Positions 25,857-34,926 of a DNA stretch of 64,000 nucleotides are shown piece after piece; positions within the stretch are counted from its first letter, which is position 1; the number at the start of each line of letters is the position of its first letter. Position numbers and translations under genes: made by a program. Origin of the DNA: Neoalteromonas facilis (GTDB taxonomy: Bacteria; Pseudomonadota; Gammaproteobacteria; Enterobacterales; Alteromonadaceae); the NCBI RefSeq assembly GCF_002807665.1, contig NZ_PEAY01000004.1, positions 62,001 to 126,000 on the forward strand, in the 5' to 3' direction. Under the pieces are notes generated by a model, which saw only the letters and a program-made list of their open reading frames with translations, searched no databases and was not told where the DNA came from.

Positions 25857-27329
25857 TCATTCCAATAAACTGTTAATCGCAAAGGATCGGCGTTGTGTAG
25901 CATTGTTAACGGTTATCGTCGCTTGCAGAGAATCCAGATCTATCGCTAACTCTGCGCTTGAATCGCTATTTTGCCATGCCAATACAAGTCGTTGCTGCTG
26001 ATAACTGGCACTAAAATTACCGCTAAAGGCAGGCGTGTTATTGCGCAGCTCGATAAGCTTTAACAGACCTTGAACCACAGGTTTTTTTAGGTGCTCTTTA
26101 ACTGCAGCATTATCTAAGTAGGGACGATTAATATCCCGCCCCACGTTAGTGCGCGCTAACAGCTCCATATCGTTTTCAACGGCGAGTAACCCCGCGTAAT
26201 ACACCTGTGGAATGCCCGGACTGAAAAACTGAATAGCACGCGCCAATAGATAAGCCTCGTCATCACCACCTAAGGCGTTGTAGTATGTACAGTTGATTTG
26301 ATAGAGGTCGACATTACTTGCAGCAGCACCTGTTGCTAGACGCGATTGACCATTTGAATTGTTGTGAATGGTTTCCACCAAACTATCTATTTCAGTGGCG
26401 TTCAACAATCCCGGTTTATCACCCGAAGGACCCACATCGACAATGCCGATGCCATCATGGGTATCAAGCACCGTAAAACAGTTGCGTGGCGATATCTCCA
26501 GCCATGCTGCCAATGCTGTGGCATCGCGACTAAACAACGTGTGTAAAACCAAAGGCGGCAATGCGAAGTCATACACGCTATCGCAGCGCTTAGCGATCTC
26601 GATCTGGGTTTGGTAATGACTGTGAATTTCGACCAGGCACTGCATATTTAAATCGCGTGCCCGTTGGCTTAGTTGCTCGATAAAGGCAAAGGTTTCCTCC
26701 AACATAAAACAATTCGTACCGGCACGCTTGATTGCGTAACCGGCAGCATCGAGCCGGATCAGGTCGACTTTATTTTCAGCAAAGGTGTCCAGTATTGACG
26801 TTAGATATTGCTGGCCAGGCTGCGACTCTACGTCGATATCGATTTGATTGGCAGTAAAGGTCGTCCAAAATGGCACCGTGTCGTTGTTGGCCACGGTGTA
26901 TTCGGTAAAAAATGGTGTTGGACGCGGCCGAAACACTTTGCTAATACCAGTCTGGTCATCGTCATTAAAAATGGACTGTTTGGTCAGAAATAGCGGCCAG
27001 AACTGAGAGTCTTGGCCATGCTCCAAAACATCTTTAAAAGCAACGCTTTGCGCCGACATGTGATTGACAATGAGGTCGGCCATGATATCAAAGTCATCAC
27101 CAAGCATTTTGATGCTATCCCAATTGCCCAAGCGCTGGTCGACGATAGTATGATCGATCGGGTCGAAGCCGGCGTCTTCGCCGTCAAACGGGTAGAAAAA
27201 CGGTAACAGATGAATACCGGTAAATACGCATGCAAGCTCGTGCTCTAACAGTGACTGTAAGTCACTTAATGCACCATTGCCTAAGCGGTCTGCGTAGGTA
27301 ATTAATTGAACGCCATTTTTAATTGGCAT
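25857..27329 (-). CDS. scrP: Sucrose phosphorylase (GH13)
   Basis: 490 residues. It phosphorolyses sucrose to alpha-glucose 1-phosphate and fructose in the cytoplasm. The sequence follows the Bifidobacterium enzyme closely: VQLITYADRLG at the start, PFDGEDAGFDPIDHT, the nucleophile aspartate 194 in IRLDA, the acid/base glutamate 234 in VEIHSHY and the stabilising aspartate 292 in DTHDG. These are two residues later than the 192/232/290 of the known structure. The ATG at 27329 was chosen because GGAG lies six bases before it; the upstream TTG start contains that GGAG. No signal peptide. It follows the fructokinase gene and feeds fructose to it. A closely related glucosylglycerate or sucrose-6-phosphate phosphorylase is less likely given the context. 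Confidence 0.92.
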   Translation of the reverse strand: MPIKNGVQLITYADRLGNGALSDLQSLLEHELACVFTGIHLLPFFYPFDGEDAGFDPIDHTIVDQRLGNWDSIKMLGDDFDIMADLIVNHMSAQSVAFKDVLEHGQDSQFWPLFLTKQSIFNDDDQTGISKVFRPRPTPFFTEYTVANNDTVPFWTTFTANQIDIDVESQPGQQYLTSILDTFAENKVDLIRLDAAGYAIKRAGTNCFMLEETFAFIEQLSQRARDLNMQCLVEIHSHYQTQIEIAKRCDSVYDFALPPLVLHTLFSRDATALAAWLEISPRNCFTVLDTHDGIGIVDVGPSGDKPGLLNATEIDSLVETIHNNSNGQSRLATGAAASNVDLYQINCTYYNALGGDDEAYLLARAIQFFSPGIPQVYYAGLLAVENDMELLARTNVGRDINRPYLDNAAVKEHLKKPVVQGLLKLIELRNNTPAFSGNFSASYQQQRLVLAWQNSDSSAELAIDLDSLQATITVNNATQRRSFAINSLLE

Positions 27330-27367
27330 ATAAATCTCCAATAAAATTCAAGTTACTCATCGAGCTG

Positions 27368-28246
27368 TCATTTGCTCTGCTTTGCGAGTAAAAATGCGCC
27401 GAGTAATCCGCTGTTTTGCCCCAACTTTGGGGCCACTATGATGTCATCAAAGGACTTGTTACTCGGTAGTACTAAGTAATCATTGAGACTGATGCGCGTT
27501 TGAGCGATGACATTGCTTAACAACCCGGGCTTTGCCATCACCCCGCCACCGATAACAATGGTATTAGGTGAAAAACTCAGCATTAAGCTGTGGCAAAGTT
27601 GGGCCAAAACTAACGCTTCAAGCTCCCAGGCAATATGATCATCAGGTAAAGTTTCTGCAGGTTGCCCCCAGATTTTTCCCATCGCGGTACCCGAGGCAAA
27701 CCCTTCAACACAGTTGGCGTGAAATGGGCACTGCCACTTGAGTTGCGGATGGCCGGGCACTAGCATATGGCCAATCTCAGGATGCACCGTGCCATGCAAT
27801 GGTGCTCCATTGATCACGACGCCACCACCCACACCAGTACCGACTGTGATGTAAATAACGACTTGTTGATTTTTGCCAGCTCCCAAAGTAGCTTCTGCAA
27901 GCGCCGCGCCGTTAACATCAGTATCGATAACCACAGGTACATCTAACGCCGATGCTAACCTCGGTAGTAAAGGTGTATCAGACCAATGAGGCTTAGGTGT
28001 ACTGGTGATCCAGCCGTATCGCGCAGAGTCTTTATTGAGATCTAAGGGGCCAAAACTTGCGATACCCATTCCCCTCAGTTCACCGCCCTGACGCTGCTGG
28101 CTAAACCATTGGATAACGCTTTCAAGTGTCTCTTCAGGTGTCGTTGTTGCTATGCGCGTTTGCACGGCAACTTTTCCAGTTGCATCCAAAATGGCACAGT
28201 TAAACTTTGTGCCACCTGCTTCAATAGCACCATAATACTCGGTCAT
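27368..28246 (-). CDS. scrK: Fructokinase, ROK family
   Basis: 292 residues. It phosphorylates the fructose released by sucrose phosphorylase. The ROK fold shows the phosphate loop EAGGTKF (9-15), the catalytic aspartate in DTDVNGAAL (about 110) and ITVGTGVGGG. HPEIGH-x-CPFHANCVEGF is the metal-binding region in the form used by the fructokinase branch (a C-x5-C variant) rather than the usual CxCGxxGC. The gene overlaps the MFS gene by four bases (ATGA) and precedes scrP, so it is inside the operon. Specificity for fructose is inferred from context and subgroup. Confidence 0.88.
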   Translation of the reverse strand: MTEYYGAIEAGGTKFNCAILDATGKVAVQTRIATTTPEETLESVIQWFSQQRQGGELRGMGIASFGPLDLNKDSARYGWITSTPKPHWSDTPLLPRLASALDVPVVIDTDVNGAALAEATLGAGKNQQVVIYITVGTGVGGGVVINGAPLHGTVHPEIGHMLVPGHPQLKWQCPFHANCVEGFASGTAMGKIWGQPAETLPDDHIAWELEALVLAQLCHSLMLSFSPNTIVIGGGVMAKPGLLSNVIAQTRISLNDYLVLPSNKSFDDIIVAPKLGQNSGLLGAFLLAKQSK

Positions 28247-29526
28247 ACGGGCTCTCCGGTGACGTTGTACTCGGACTGTTCAACCTGTGCTAAGCGAGCT
28301 TCTGTTGGTCGTTTTAGGTAGTTGTATACCAGTCCTAAGAACAACAAGGCAGCAAACCCAGTAGCCACAATAAAGCCATACTTGGCATCGCCACCATACA
28401 TATCACTGACGATACCCATGACCAACGGCCCGACGGCAGCACCAGCGGCAGTAAAACATAAAATCACACCAGCTACAGCGCCGTGCTGATACTTGGGAAA
28501 ACAGCTAATGCCCTTGGAGTTGAACGTCGGATAAATCACCGACATAAAGATGCCGCTTAGCGGGAATAAATACAGAGCAACCGATTTACCGCCCCACAAA
28601 CCGCCAACAAAACAGACCAAAATGCAAAAACTGAACAGGACTAATACCGTACTCCACTCAAATCGCTGCATCATCCAGATACCAACAAAACGCCCCAGCG
28701 CACGCAGTGAAAAGAAAATTGACACCGCATACATGGCGAGCACTTTATTGGTGTCATTGCTATAACAAGCGAAAACGTCTTCAACTGTGCCTGCATTGCA
28801 AATCAGATAACTCGGCATCCATACGTAAATCGCACTTTCAGCGGCTACATACAAAAATGCGCCGATTGAAAATCCCATGGCGTAAGGATCTTTGAGAAGT
28901 TTTAAGCTTTCGAGCAGGCTGGCCGACCCGCGCGTTTTAGGCTTTTGATACTCGGGATACTTCACTAGCAGTGCCATGACGATCAAAATTGTACACAGGC
29001 CACCAGCGATTACGTATAACCACATCCAATGCACACCAGAGCGAATTAGATAGGCAACCAGCAGTGGCCCAATAATGGCACCAACACCGAAGAATGCTTC
29101 GGCACCATTCATGGTTCCGGTGTGCTGCTTAGTCGAAGTTGATATATCACCAATGAGCGCCAGTGCTGCCGTTTTAAAGATACCAACCGCCAAACCAGAC
29201 AGTGTGATTAACCCCAAAATAAACTCAAAGGTTTCACCGACCAAAAATAAATAGCAAGAAGCGGCAAATAGGCCAAGCCCTAGAATTAACGAAGGTTTAC
29301 GCCCAAAACGATCGGCTAGAAAGCCTAGGAACAAGCCCGAAAATGCGATGCCCACCATGAATAACGAGTGCATCAGACTGGCTTGGGTATTGTTTACGCC
29401 AAATTCGATTTTGACCTCTTTGATGATCTCGCCAACCGAATCTGATGTCATCGCAAACATCATAAACATTAGATAGGTCAACCAGCGGATCAACGCCAAA
29501 TTTTGCGTATTTGCTGCAGTTGTCAT
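28243..29526 (-). CDS. scrT: MFS sugar transporter, probable sucrose permease
   Basis: 427 residues with about twelve predicted membrane segments. The MFS signature GFLADRFGRKPSL is present between segments 2 and 3, together with a G-rich GTMNGAEAFFGVGAIIGP segment in segment 5. As part of the receptor-permease-fructokinase-phosphorylase cluster it should carry sucrose across the inner membrane by proton symport. The operon contains no ABC or PTS genes. Its stop overlaps the scrK start; 53 bases separate it from the receptor gene upstream. The substrate is inferred from neighbours. Confidence 0.85.
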   Translation of the reverse strand: MTTAANTQNLALIRWLTYLMFMMFAMTSDSVGEIIKEVKIEFGVNNTQASLMHSLFMVGIAFSGLFLGFLADRFGRKPSLILGLGLFAASCYLFLVGETFEFILGLITLSGLAVGIFKTAALALIGDISTSTKQHTGTMNGAEAFFGVGAIIGPLLVAYLIRSGVHWMWLYVIAGGLCTILIVMALLVKYPEYQKPKTRGSASLLESLKLLKDPYAMGFSIGAFLYVAAESAIYVWMPSYLICNAGTVEDVFACYSNDTNKVLAMYAVSIFFSLRALGRFVGIWMMQRFEWSTVLVLFSFCILVCFVGGLWGGKSVALYLFPLSGIFMSVIYPTFNSKGISCFPKYQHGAVAGVILCFTAAGAAVGPLVMGIVSDMYGGDAKYGFIVATGFAALLFLGLVYNYLKRPTEARLAQVEQSEYNVTGEPV

Positions 29527-29579
29527 AAAAACTAAACCTGAATATTAATAGGTAGAGGTTCCCCTCTGCCTAGCTTTGA

Positions 29580-32078
29580 TTAGAACGAGTACTTCACTGA
29601 GATAGAGCTAGTGCGTCCGTTCAAAGGTCTGGCGCGGATAATATCGCCAGCCATCGCATTGCCTTCTTCAGATTCGGTAATAACAAACTCATCAGTCGCA
29701 TTATTGATATTCAGACTGACTGAGAAGTCATCAGAAATGTAATAGGTGGCAAATAGATTAACTAACATGTAGGCATCCTGCTTCAACTCGTTACTATCTT
29801 GCACGTAGTAATCAGTTGAGCCTTGTAACGCTGCACCTACTGTGAAGTTGTCGGTATCGAATTGCGGTACGATGGTGTAGATCAAGTCAGCTTGGCGACG
29901 TGGTGTATTACCTACCAACGCTGGGTTGAAGCGGTCTTCACTGATCTCTGCATCAGTCCAAGTGGCGTTACCTGTAACTGAGAATCCGCTGCCAATGTCA
30001 TAACGCCCTTCAAGCTCAATACCAGTCGCTTCATACTCGCGGATAAAGGTTAATCCGCTGGTTAATTCCGCTTGGGTATCTTGAGTAACAGTATTGAAGA
30101 ATGTCGCATTGAATTGTAACTCCGGCGTGCCGTATTTTAAGCCCAATTCAAATTGGTCAGTTTCATCAAAACCTGACGTTGTGCTGGTTAAGCTACCATC
30201 GCCATTTAAAGTTCCCGCGATTTGTAACAAGCGATCAGCAATTGCACGGCCACCTTCACTGTAACGAGCAAAGAATGTCATATCGTCACTGTACAGGTAC
30301 GAGCCACCCAAAGAGAAAGACGTGTTACTCGCATCGTAATTGATGATCTGGCTGCCGGCACCGGCGCGATTGAGATTGATCACACCGCCGCCGAAGCCGA
30401 AGCCATTTGATGCCGACGCATCTTCAGAGTTGCCGTCAATAACGCCATTACCATTTAAGTCAAAGTCAGTATTACCACCACAACAAGCGCTTATGAGCTC
30501 GCCGTTAGCATCGACGCTATCGCGGCGCGCACTGATATCGAATAACCAATCGTCACCCACTTCAAAACCAAAGTTAATGTATGGCGCTGTAGTGGTGTAG
30601 TTTAGATCCCACTCCCACGACAAGAAACTCGGAGCCCATAGGCCGTTGTTAACTAGCGCATTACCGTCAGCATCAGTGATGTGTAAGTATTGAGAATCGG
30701 TACCATCTACGGTTTGAATAAAGGTATTCCAGCTGTTCCAGCTAGTCGCAATATCTTGCTTTGAGTAATAGTAACCCACCGTTAGTGACATGCCATTGTC
30801 GAACTCTTTGCGCACGTTTAAGTCATTAATCATGTTGCCCAAATCGTTAATTGACGTATCGAATAACAGATTTAGGAAGGCTAGGCCTGTGTACTCGCTG
30901 CCGGCATTGGGACCATTGGCCAAAGTGACTGAGGTGCTGGCGCAGTTAAATGGGTTGCCATCGCCGTCGAGTGCTGAGTCACAGATCGCACCAGCCATTT
31001 GTTGCGCGCCCTGTGGACCGTATGCACCAAAGGTATCGGTAAATGGCGAGATGAAGCCGCCCGATACATCGGAAATTCTAAATTTGTTGAGTAATACAGT
31101 ATTTGGCGCGACTTCAAGGTCCGCCTCAAAACCGAACGAGGTAACCTGGGACTCAATCCCATCCGTAAGATCGCGATTACGCGGATTTCCAAAAGAGTCG
31201 AAGGTAGAGATATTGGTGGTATAGGCAGAGTGTAGCGTCTCGCTGCTGCCATCAAAGTTAGGCACCGGACCATAGTCGCCGTTGCTGTTAACTAAAACGG
31301 GGGCAGGCAAGTACGTTGTTACCCGATCGTCCAAATGTTTGAAATAGAAACGCACATGACCGTTATCGAGCAACTGGGTCATATTGAATTTAACTTGTCC
31401 ACCTTGGTCGCCGTTGAAACCGGTGTCACGTGTACCTTCACCACCGCGAGCGAAACCACCGATGTGGAAATACAAATCATCGTTAATTTCACCGCCATAG
31501 GAGAAGTCTAAGCGGAACTCATCATAATCCAAGCCAAAAGACGTACCGATCGCCCCGCCACCGGATTCGCCGGTGTTACTGATCAAGTTGATAACGCCGC
31601 CAGGTGAGTTACTAGCAAAGGTCGAAGCAGAGCCACCGCGCACAGCTTCAACCGCGCCGACAGACCAGTCATAACGCAAAAAGTTATCCGCATTACCAAA
31701 GTTGATATCACCGTACTCCAATACGGGTAAACCATCTTCGTGAATCTGCATAAACTTCGAACCACCAGTCGCAAGTGGAATACCGCGAATAGTGATATTG
31801 GCGTTACCACCACCACCGGATGATTCTGCGCGAATACCCGGTAACGATCTAAAGACTTCAGCAGTGGAGCGCGGCGCGAGCTTTTCAATCGCAATATTGT
31901 CGAGCGAGCTTACCGATACGCTCGCCTCTTGCGCTGTCGCGCCTGAAGGTGATGCAGTTACAACAATTTGTTCATATACCGGTTTTTCAACATCAGCTTC
32001 CTCTTGTGCAACCGCAGTAGTGCCAAGACCACAGGCAACGGCAATTGCGAGGGTTTTCATCTTATAAGTGTCCAACAT
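29580..32078 (-). CDS. scrO: TonB-dependent receptor, probable sucrose outer-membrane transporter
   Basis: 832 residues. The start was set at the ATG at 32078, which has GGAG six bases upstream; the GTG four codons earlier contains that GGAG. A signal peptide ends near TTAVAQEE (about 24-28), followed by a TonB-box-like EQIVVTAS. The plug domain has AEVFRSLPGIRAES and NITIRGI segments, then a long beta-barrel ends SISVKYSF. It lies first in the sucrose operon. The receptor of 2782-5418 is only distantly similar. The substrate is inferred from context: outer-membrane receptors accompany sucrose clusters in Alteromonadales. Confidence 0.9.
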   Translation of the reverse strand: MLDTYKMKTLAIAVACGLGTTAVAQEEADVEKPVYEQIVVTASPSGATAQEASVSVSSLDNIAIEKLAPRSTAEVFRSLPGIRAESSGGGGNANITIRGIPLATGGSKFMQIHEDGLPVLEYGDINFGNADNFLRYDWSVGAVEAVRGGSASTFASNSPGGVINLISNTGESGGGAIGTSFGLDYDEFRLDFSYGGEINDDLYFHIGGFARGGEGTRDTGFNGDQGGQVKFNMTQLLDNGHVRFYFKHLDDRVTTYLPAPVLVNSNGDYGPVPNFDGSSETLHSAYTTNISTFDSFGNPRNRDLTDGIESQVTSFGFEADLEVAPNTVLLNKFRISDVSGGFISPFTDTFGAYGPQGAQQMAGAICDSALDGDGNPFNCASTSVTLANGPNAGSEYTGLAFLNLLFDTSINDLGNMINDLNVRKEFDNGMSLTVGYYYSKQDIATSWNSWNTFIQTVDGTDSQYLHITDADGNALVNNGLWAPSFLSWEWDLNYTTTAPYINFGFEVGDDWLFDISARRDSVDANGELISACCGGNTDFDLNGNGVIDGNSEDASASNGFGFGGGVINLNRAGAGSQIINYDASNTSFSLGGSYLYSDDMTFFARYSEGGRAIADRLLQIAGTLNGDGSLTSTTSGFDETDQFELGLKYGTPELQFNATFFNTVTQDTQAELTSGLTFIREYEATGIELEGRYDIGSGFSVTGNATWTDAEISEDRFNPALVGNTPRRQADLIYTIVPQFDTDNFTVGAALQGSTDYYVQDSNELKQDAYMLVNLFATYYISDDFSVSLNINNATDEFVITESEEGNAMAGDIIRARPLNGRTSSISVKYSF

Positions 32079-32166
32079 AGTTTTCTCCACGCTTGTGTCT
32101 TATCCATACGTTTCAACCGAATATACGAAACGTTAGGACTATAGTTAGTATTTGTTACAAAGCATT

Positions 32167-32180
32167 CTTAATCGATTAAG
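32167..32180. promoter_or_regulatory. Perfect CG-centred palindrome upstream of the sucrose operon
   Basis: CTTAATCGATTAAG is a perfect 14-base palindrome with a central CG, a form expected of LacI-family operators, 89 bases upstream of the scrO start. A second imperfect dyad GTAAACGTTAAC overlaps its edge (32180-32191), and an ACGTTTC/GAAACGT inverted repeat lies nearer the gene (32108-32133). ScrR is the natural candidate to bind it. Confidence 0.55.
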
Positions 32181-32324
32181 TAAACGTTAACAATAGCCGC
32201 GCAAAATGTAAACAGGATGTTGCTAAGAAAGCTGAAGAGCGAGCTTAAAGTTATGATAGATATATAAATTTAAGCGTTGTAATTTTGTTATCAAACAGTC
32301 ATTAAAAATAAAGGCCGGGCCAAA

Positions 32325-32402
32325 ATGGCAAAATTTCAACGCTTCAAAAACGCAAAAAGAAGCCAATTACTGGGACGTGCTATTGGCTTTTTAGGGCTTT
32401 GA
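32325..32402 (+). CDS. Candidate 25-residue basic peptide
   Basis: ATG at 32325 to TGA at 32402 encodes MAKFQRFKNAKRSQ followed by LLGRAIGFLGL. The first half carries nearly all of six positive charges and the second half is hydrophobic and glycine-containing, like small membrane-active or leader peptides. AAGG lies ten bases upstream, a poor spacing. The frame also spans a hairpin that may be a terminator, so it could be accidental. No family is recognised. Confidence 0.2.
   Translation: MAKFQRFKNAKRSQLLGRAIGFLGL
32361..32392 (-). terminator. Possible bidirectional terminator
   Basis: AGCCAAT (32361-32367) pairs with ATTGGCT (32382-32388), and the stem extends with A-T pairs. T-rich tails follow on the plus strand and (TTCTTTTTG) on the minus strand. 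It could end the minus-strand TPR regulator transcript, about 350 bases past its stop. Confidence 0.4.
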
Positions 32403-32447
32403 AAAGTTACTCGATTTGGTACCCGAATTAATCCAGTCTTTCCGACT

Positions 32448-32590
32448 CATTCTGTAACAGAAGTTTGCATTTTATTCTGACTTAACGAGACGTTGTGTTT
32501 TGAATGTAGATGAGCAGCTGCGACTTTTCTTTTGTAGGCCAAATCGGCAAAGCTATCAGCGTCTACTTTGAATGACCAGTTGAACTCTCA
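32448..32590 (-). repeat. Possible dispersed intergenic repeat or gene remnant
   Basis: On the minus strand an open frame without a start codon reads FKVDADSFADLAYKRKV and ends QTSVTE. The composition is protein-like, yet it is cut by a stop upstream and has no ribosome site. It resembles stretches I associate with repeated intergenic DNA in Alteromonadales, but that memory is unverified. Confidence 0.25.
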
Positions 32591-32746
32591 ATGATCAGCC
32601 GACATTTAGAAATTAATTCCTAACCAGTTCATGTTTCTTGAGAAACATTGCTGTGAGGGGAAAGGTTTGGATTAGTGTACAATCTTTTTTTTCTAAATGG
32701 AGCTATGTACAAACTTTATTATTCGCGCACAATTTTGAACACTCAA

Positions 32747-34324
32747 TTACAGTGTCGGAATTTCCAAACTGCTGATGGCTTGGCGTTGGCTATCTTGTTC
32801 CCCTTTCATAGACAACATGATTTCTTTAAAAATACCGTTGTCATGCAAGGCTAAAAACGCGGGTATTTGCTTAATAAATTCAAAATCAATAAAGCCCAAT
32901 CGCAAAGCTCTGGAAAGGCTCGCCAGTGCCGATTCTTTGTCATCTGCAGCCATTGATGACACGGCTTTCGACACAAATACATCGGGCATGCTGTCGTCGC
33001 TAAAATTAGGCGCATTTTTGGCTATAAAACGGCCGCCATTTTCATTAAATTTGTGCCATGCCGTGTAAGCGGTAACATGAAAAGAGCTGGGCTCTAATGC
33101 TGATGCAGTGTTGAGGGCGCTTTGGGCGTCTTCTGGACGATCTAACAGCGTGAACAGTGTGTAGGCGAGAATGTGGCTAGTGACCGAGCCTTCGTGACGC
33201 TGGTGGAATGTTTCGATAATGTGCAAGGCTTGTTGGTAATCGTTATTTGACATTAATAGTCGGCAATAAGCCAAATTTACGCTTGGATCATCAGGCGACA
33301 ATTGCAGTGTGGCATCAAACCACTCTCTCGCTCTAGCATGTTGGCCGGTTAAATAGAGAATTTGTGATATATGCAGAAATTGCGCTCGATGTTGGTCGCT
33401 TTTACTCTCTAAGCTTAGCACTAATGCATCGTGTAGCCGCCCTTTGATGATGTACAAATGCGCAAGGCTTAAAGAGATTTGTGCATTATTGGGATCTTGT
33501 TGGTGAGCGGTTTCATAGTTGGAAATAGCTTTAGTTACGTTGCCGTTCACTTCAAAGTAGTAGCCTCTAAGCCATAAATAGTTTGCATCAGTGGGGGCTT
33601 GTAACAGTAGCCCTTCTATCAGTTTATTCACTGGTGTAAGTAGACTTTTGTCTGCATTAAACTTCAATACGCCGTCTAATATCACTTTGGCAAGGCCAAA
33701 ATTAACCAAGGGATTATTCGGATCATCTTGAAATAGATCTTGGTATAGCGTGATCGCAATGGAGTTAGTGTATTGTGTTGATGCGTTGGCGTATTGTTGC
33801 GCTCTTGCTAACTTAACGCGTGTGTATACACTGGCATCCAATCCGTGCTCTACCGGTTTAGTTGCCGCTACTGAAGGCTGAACGGCTGGGCTTGGGCTAA
33901 AAAGCCACAGTGCAATGAGGGCAAAGCCGATAGATAAAGTCGCTGTGATTAGCCATTGACGGTAGTTGTTTTGCTGTGAAGTGCGGGGTATCGCTTGGTT
34001 AGCCGATTCTACCGGCGGAACCCAGCGGTAACCTTCACTGCGAACGGACTCAATATAGTTACTACAATCAACAGGCAACGCTTTCCTTAAGAGGGATATT
34101 CGTTGTGCAATGGTGTCGTCACTGACGACCTTTTCTTTCCATACGCGTTTGGCCAATGCTTCTACAGATACAACATCATTTCTGGCCTCAACCAGTGCGG
34201 CCAGCATTTCAAACGTGAGTCCACGAATAGGCAACGCCTCACCCTCACTGGTCACAGTGCGTTGGTTAAAATCGAGCGTAAGACTGCCTGTTTTAATGCT
34301 TGATTGATGATGTTCCGCTGTCAT
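32747..34324 (-). CDS. Membrane-bound ToxR/CadC-like regulator with TPR sensor domain
   Basis: 525 residues. An N-terminal winged-helix DNA-binding domain of the OmpR/ToxR type (about 10-105, with LTFEMLAALVEA and VRSEGYRWVPP) is joined by a short linker to one membrane helix (about 123-143). A large periplasmic region of tetratricopeptide repeats follows (for example ANYLWLRGYYFEVNG and PNNAQISLSLAHLYIIKG). Such one-component membrane regulators activate genes directly from the membrane. The next genes upstream are a secreted TonB-C-like protein and a lipoprotein, which are plausible targets, but no site was found. The ligand is unknown. Confidence 0.88.
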   Translation of the reverse strand: MTAEHHQSSIKTGSLTLDFNQRTVTSEGEALPIRGLTFEMLAALVEARNDVVSVEALAKRVWKEKVVSDDTIAQRISLLRKALPVDCSNYIESVRSEGYRWVPPVESANQAIPRTSQQNNYRQWLITATLSIGFALIALWLFSPSPAVQPSVAATKPVEHGLDASVYTRVKLARAQQYANASTQYTNSIAITLYQDLFQDDPNNPLVNFGLAKVILDGVLKFNADKSLLTPVNKLIEGLLLQAPTDANYLWLRGYYFEVNGNVTKAISNYETAHQQDPNNAQISLSLAHLYIIKGRLHDALVLSLESKSDQHRAQFLHISQILYLTGQHARAREWFDATLQLSPDDPSVNLAYCRLLMSNNDYQQALHIIETFHQRHEGSVTSHILAYTLFTLLDRPEDAQSALNTASALEPSSFHVTAYTAWHKFNENGGRFIAKNAPNFSDDSMPDVFVSKAVSSMAADDKESALASLSRALRLGFIDFEFIKQIPAFLALHDNGIFKEIMLSMKGEQDSQRQAISSLEIPTL

Positions 34325-34430
34325 TCTTTATTGTTGCTTCCTACTGCTTGTCATCTACTCGCAATATCGGGTGTTACTTTGAGGAACGTCGTTGTCGACG
34401 AACCTCATACGAATTACTTTTTCAGTACAC

Positions 34431-34907
34431 TTAACTGCGCTTATTGGTACAAGGAAGTGATGCTTGATAAGCACACAACGCACGGACCTCTTCTTTGGTT
34501 GCTCCGCCGATACAAAAATCTAAACGCAACAACACGGTCTCTTCTATGCCACCGTTGGCTTTTGCTTGCCATTTCCAAGAACCTATATATTCCTTGGCTA
34601 ATCGCCTTAGACCAAAGCTTGGCACCACGGTTTCTGTTTGGATGTCATCAACATCCCCATTCTCATCAATGGTTACGCTGAAAATACCACACCCTCTTGA
34701 ACCCGCTCGTTCAATGCTGCGAGGCATTGTTAATTCCTGTGGCTCTATGCGCTCCCAAGATAATGCTTCTCTTGACTCAGGTACTAACAACGTTTCAATC
34801 ACATCGGTTTGCAAAACGACTTTGTCGCTTTGCGCACCAACAGTGAACGAACTCAACGCACCTAAGGTACAGGCTAAAATAATTCCATTAGTAAAGAGTT
34901 TGCTCAT
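34431..34907 (-). CDS. Secreted TonB C-terminal-like protein
   Basis: 158 residues with a signal peptide (about 1-25, ending TVGAQS). The middle (about 58-135) has the pattern of the TonB C-terminal domain: a GIFSVTIDENGDVDDIQ strand-turn-strand, then a SFGLRRLAKEYIGSWKWQA helix with the tryptophan typical of the fold. The N-terminal membrane anchor and proline-rich span of real TonB are missing, so it cannot by itself deliver energy from ExbB/ExbD. Several cysteines occur (in GCGIF and near the C-terminus). GAGGG lies upstream of the ATG. It follows the lipoprotein gene on the same strand by 19 bases. The role is unknown. Confidence 0.65.
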   Translation of the reverse strand: MSKLFTNGIILACTLGALSSFTVGAQSDKVVLQTDVIETLLVPESREALSWERIEPQELTMPRSIERAGSRGCGIFSVTIDENGDVDDIQTETVVPSFGLRRLAKEYIGSWKWQAKANGGIEETVLLRLDFCIGGATKEEVRALCAYQASLPCTNKRS

Positions 34908-34926
34908 GCATACTGCCCTCTATATA

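Larger units (their letters stand above)
32091..32746. other. 656-base intergenic region between scrO and the TPR regulator
   Basis: The scrO side carries the operator region (32100-32191). The middle holds an AT-rich stretch, a possible 25-residue plus-strand frame and a hairpin with T-runs on both strands (32361-32392). The far side (32448-32590) has a stretch with an open frame but no start codon, which may be a decayed or repeated element. The TPR regulator gene ends at 32747 on the minus strand. Confidence 0.6.

Noticed and set aside
30881-31273. 130-codon minus-strand frame inside the sucrose receptor gene
   Set aside because: It is an out-of-frame reading of a clear beta-barrel receptor and has no family features.
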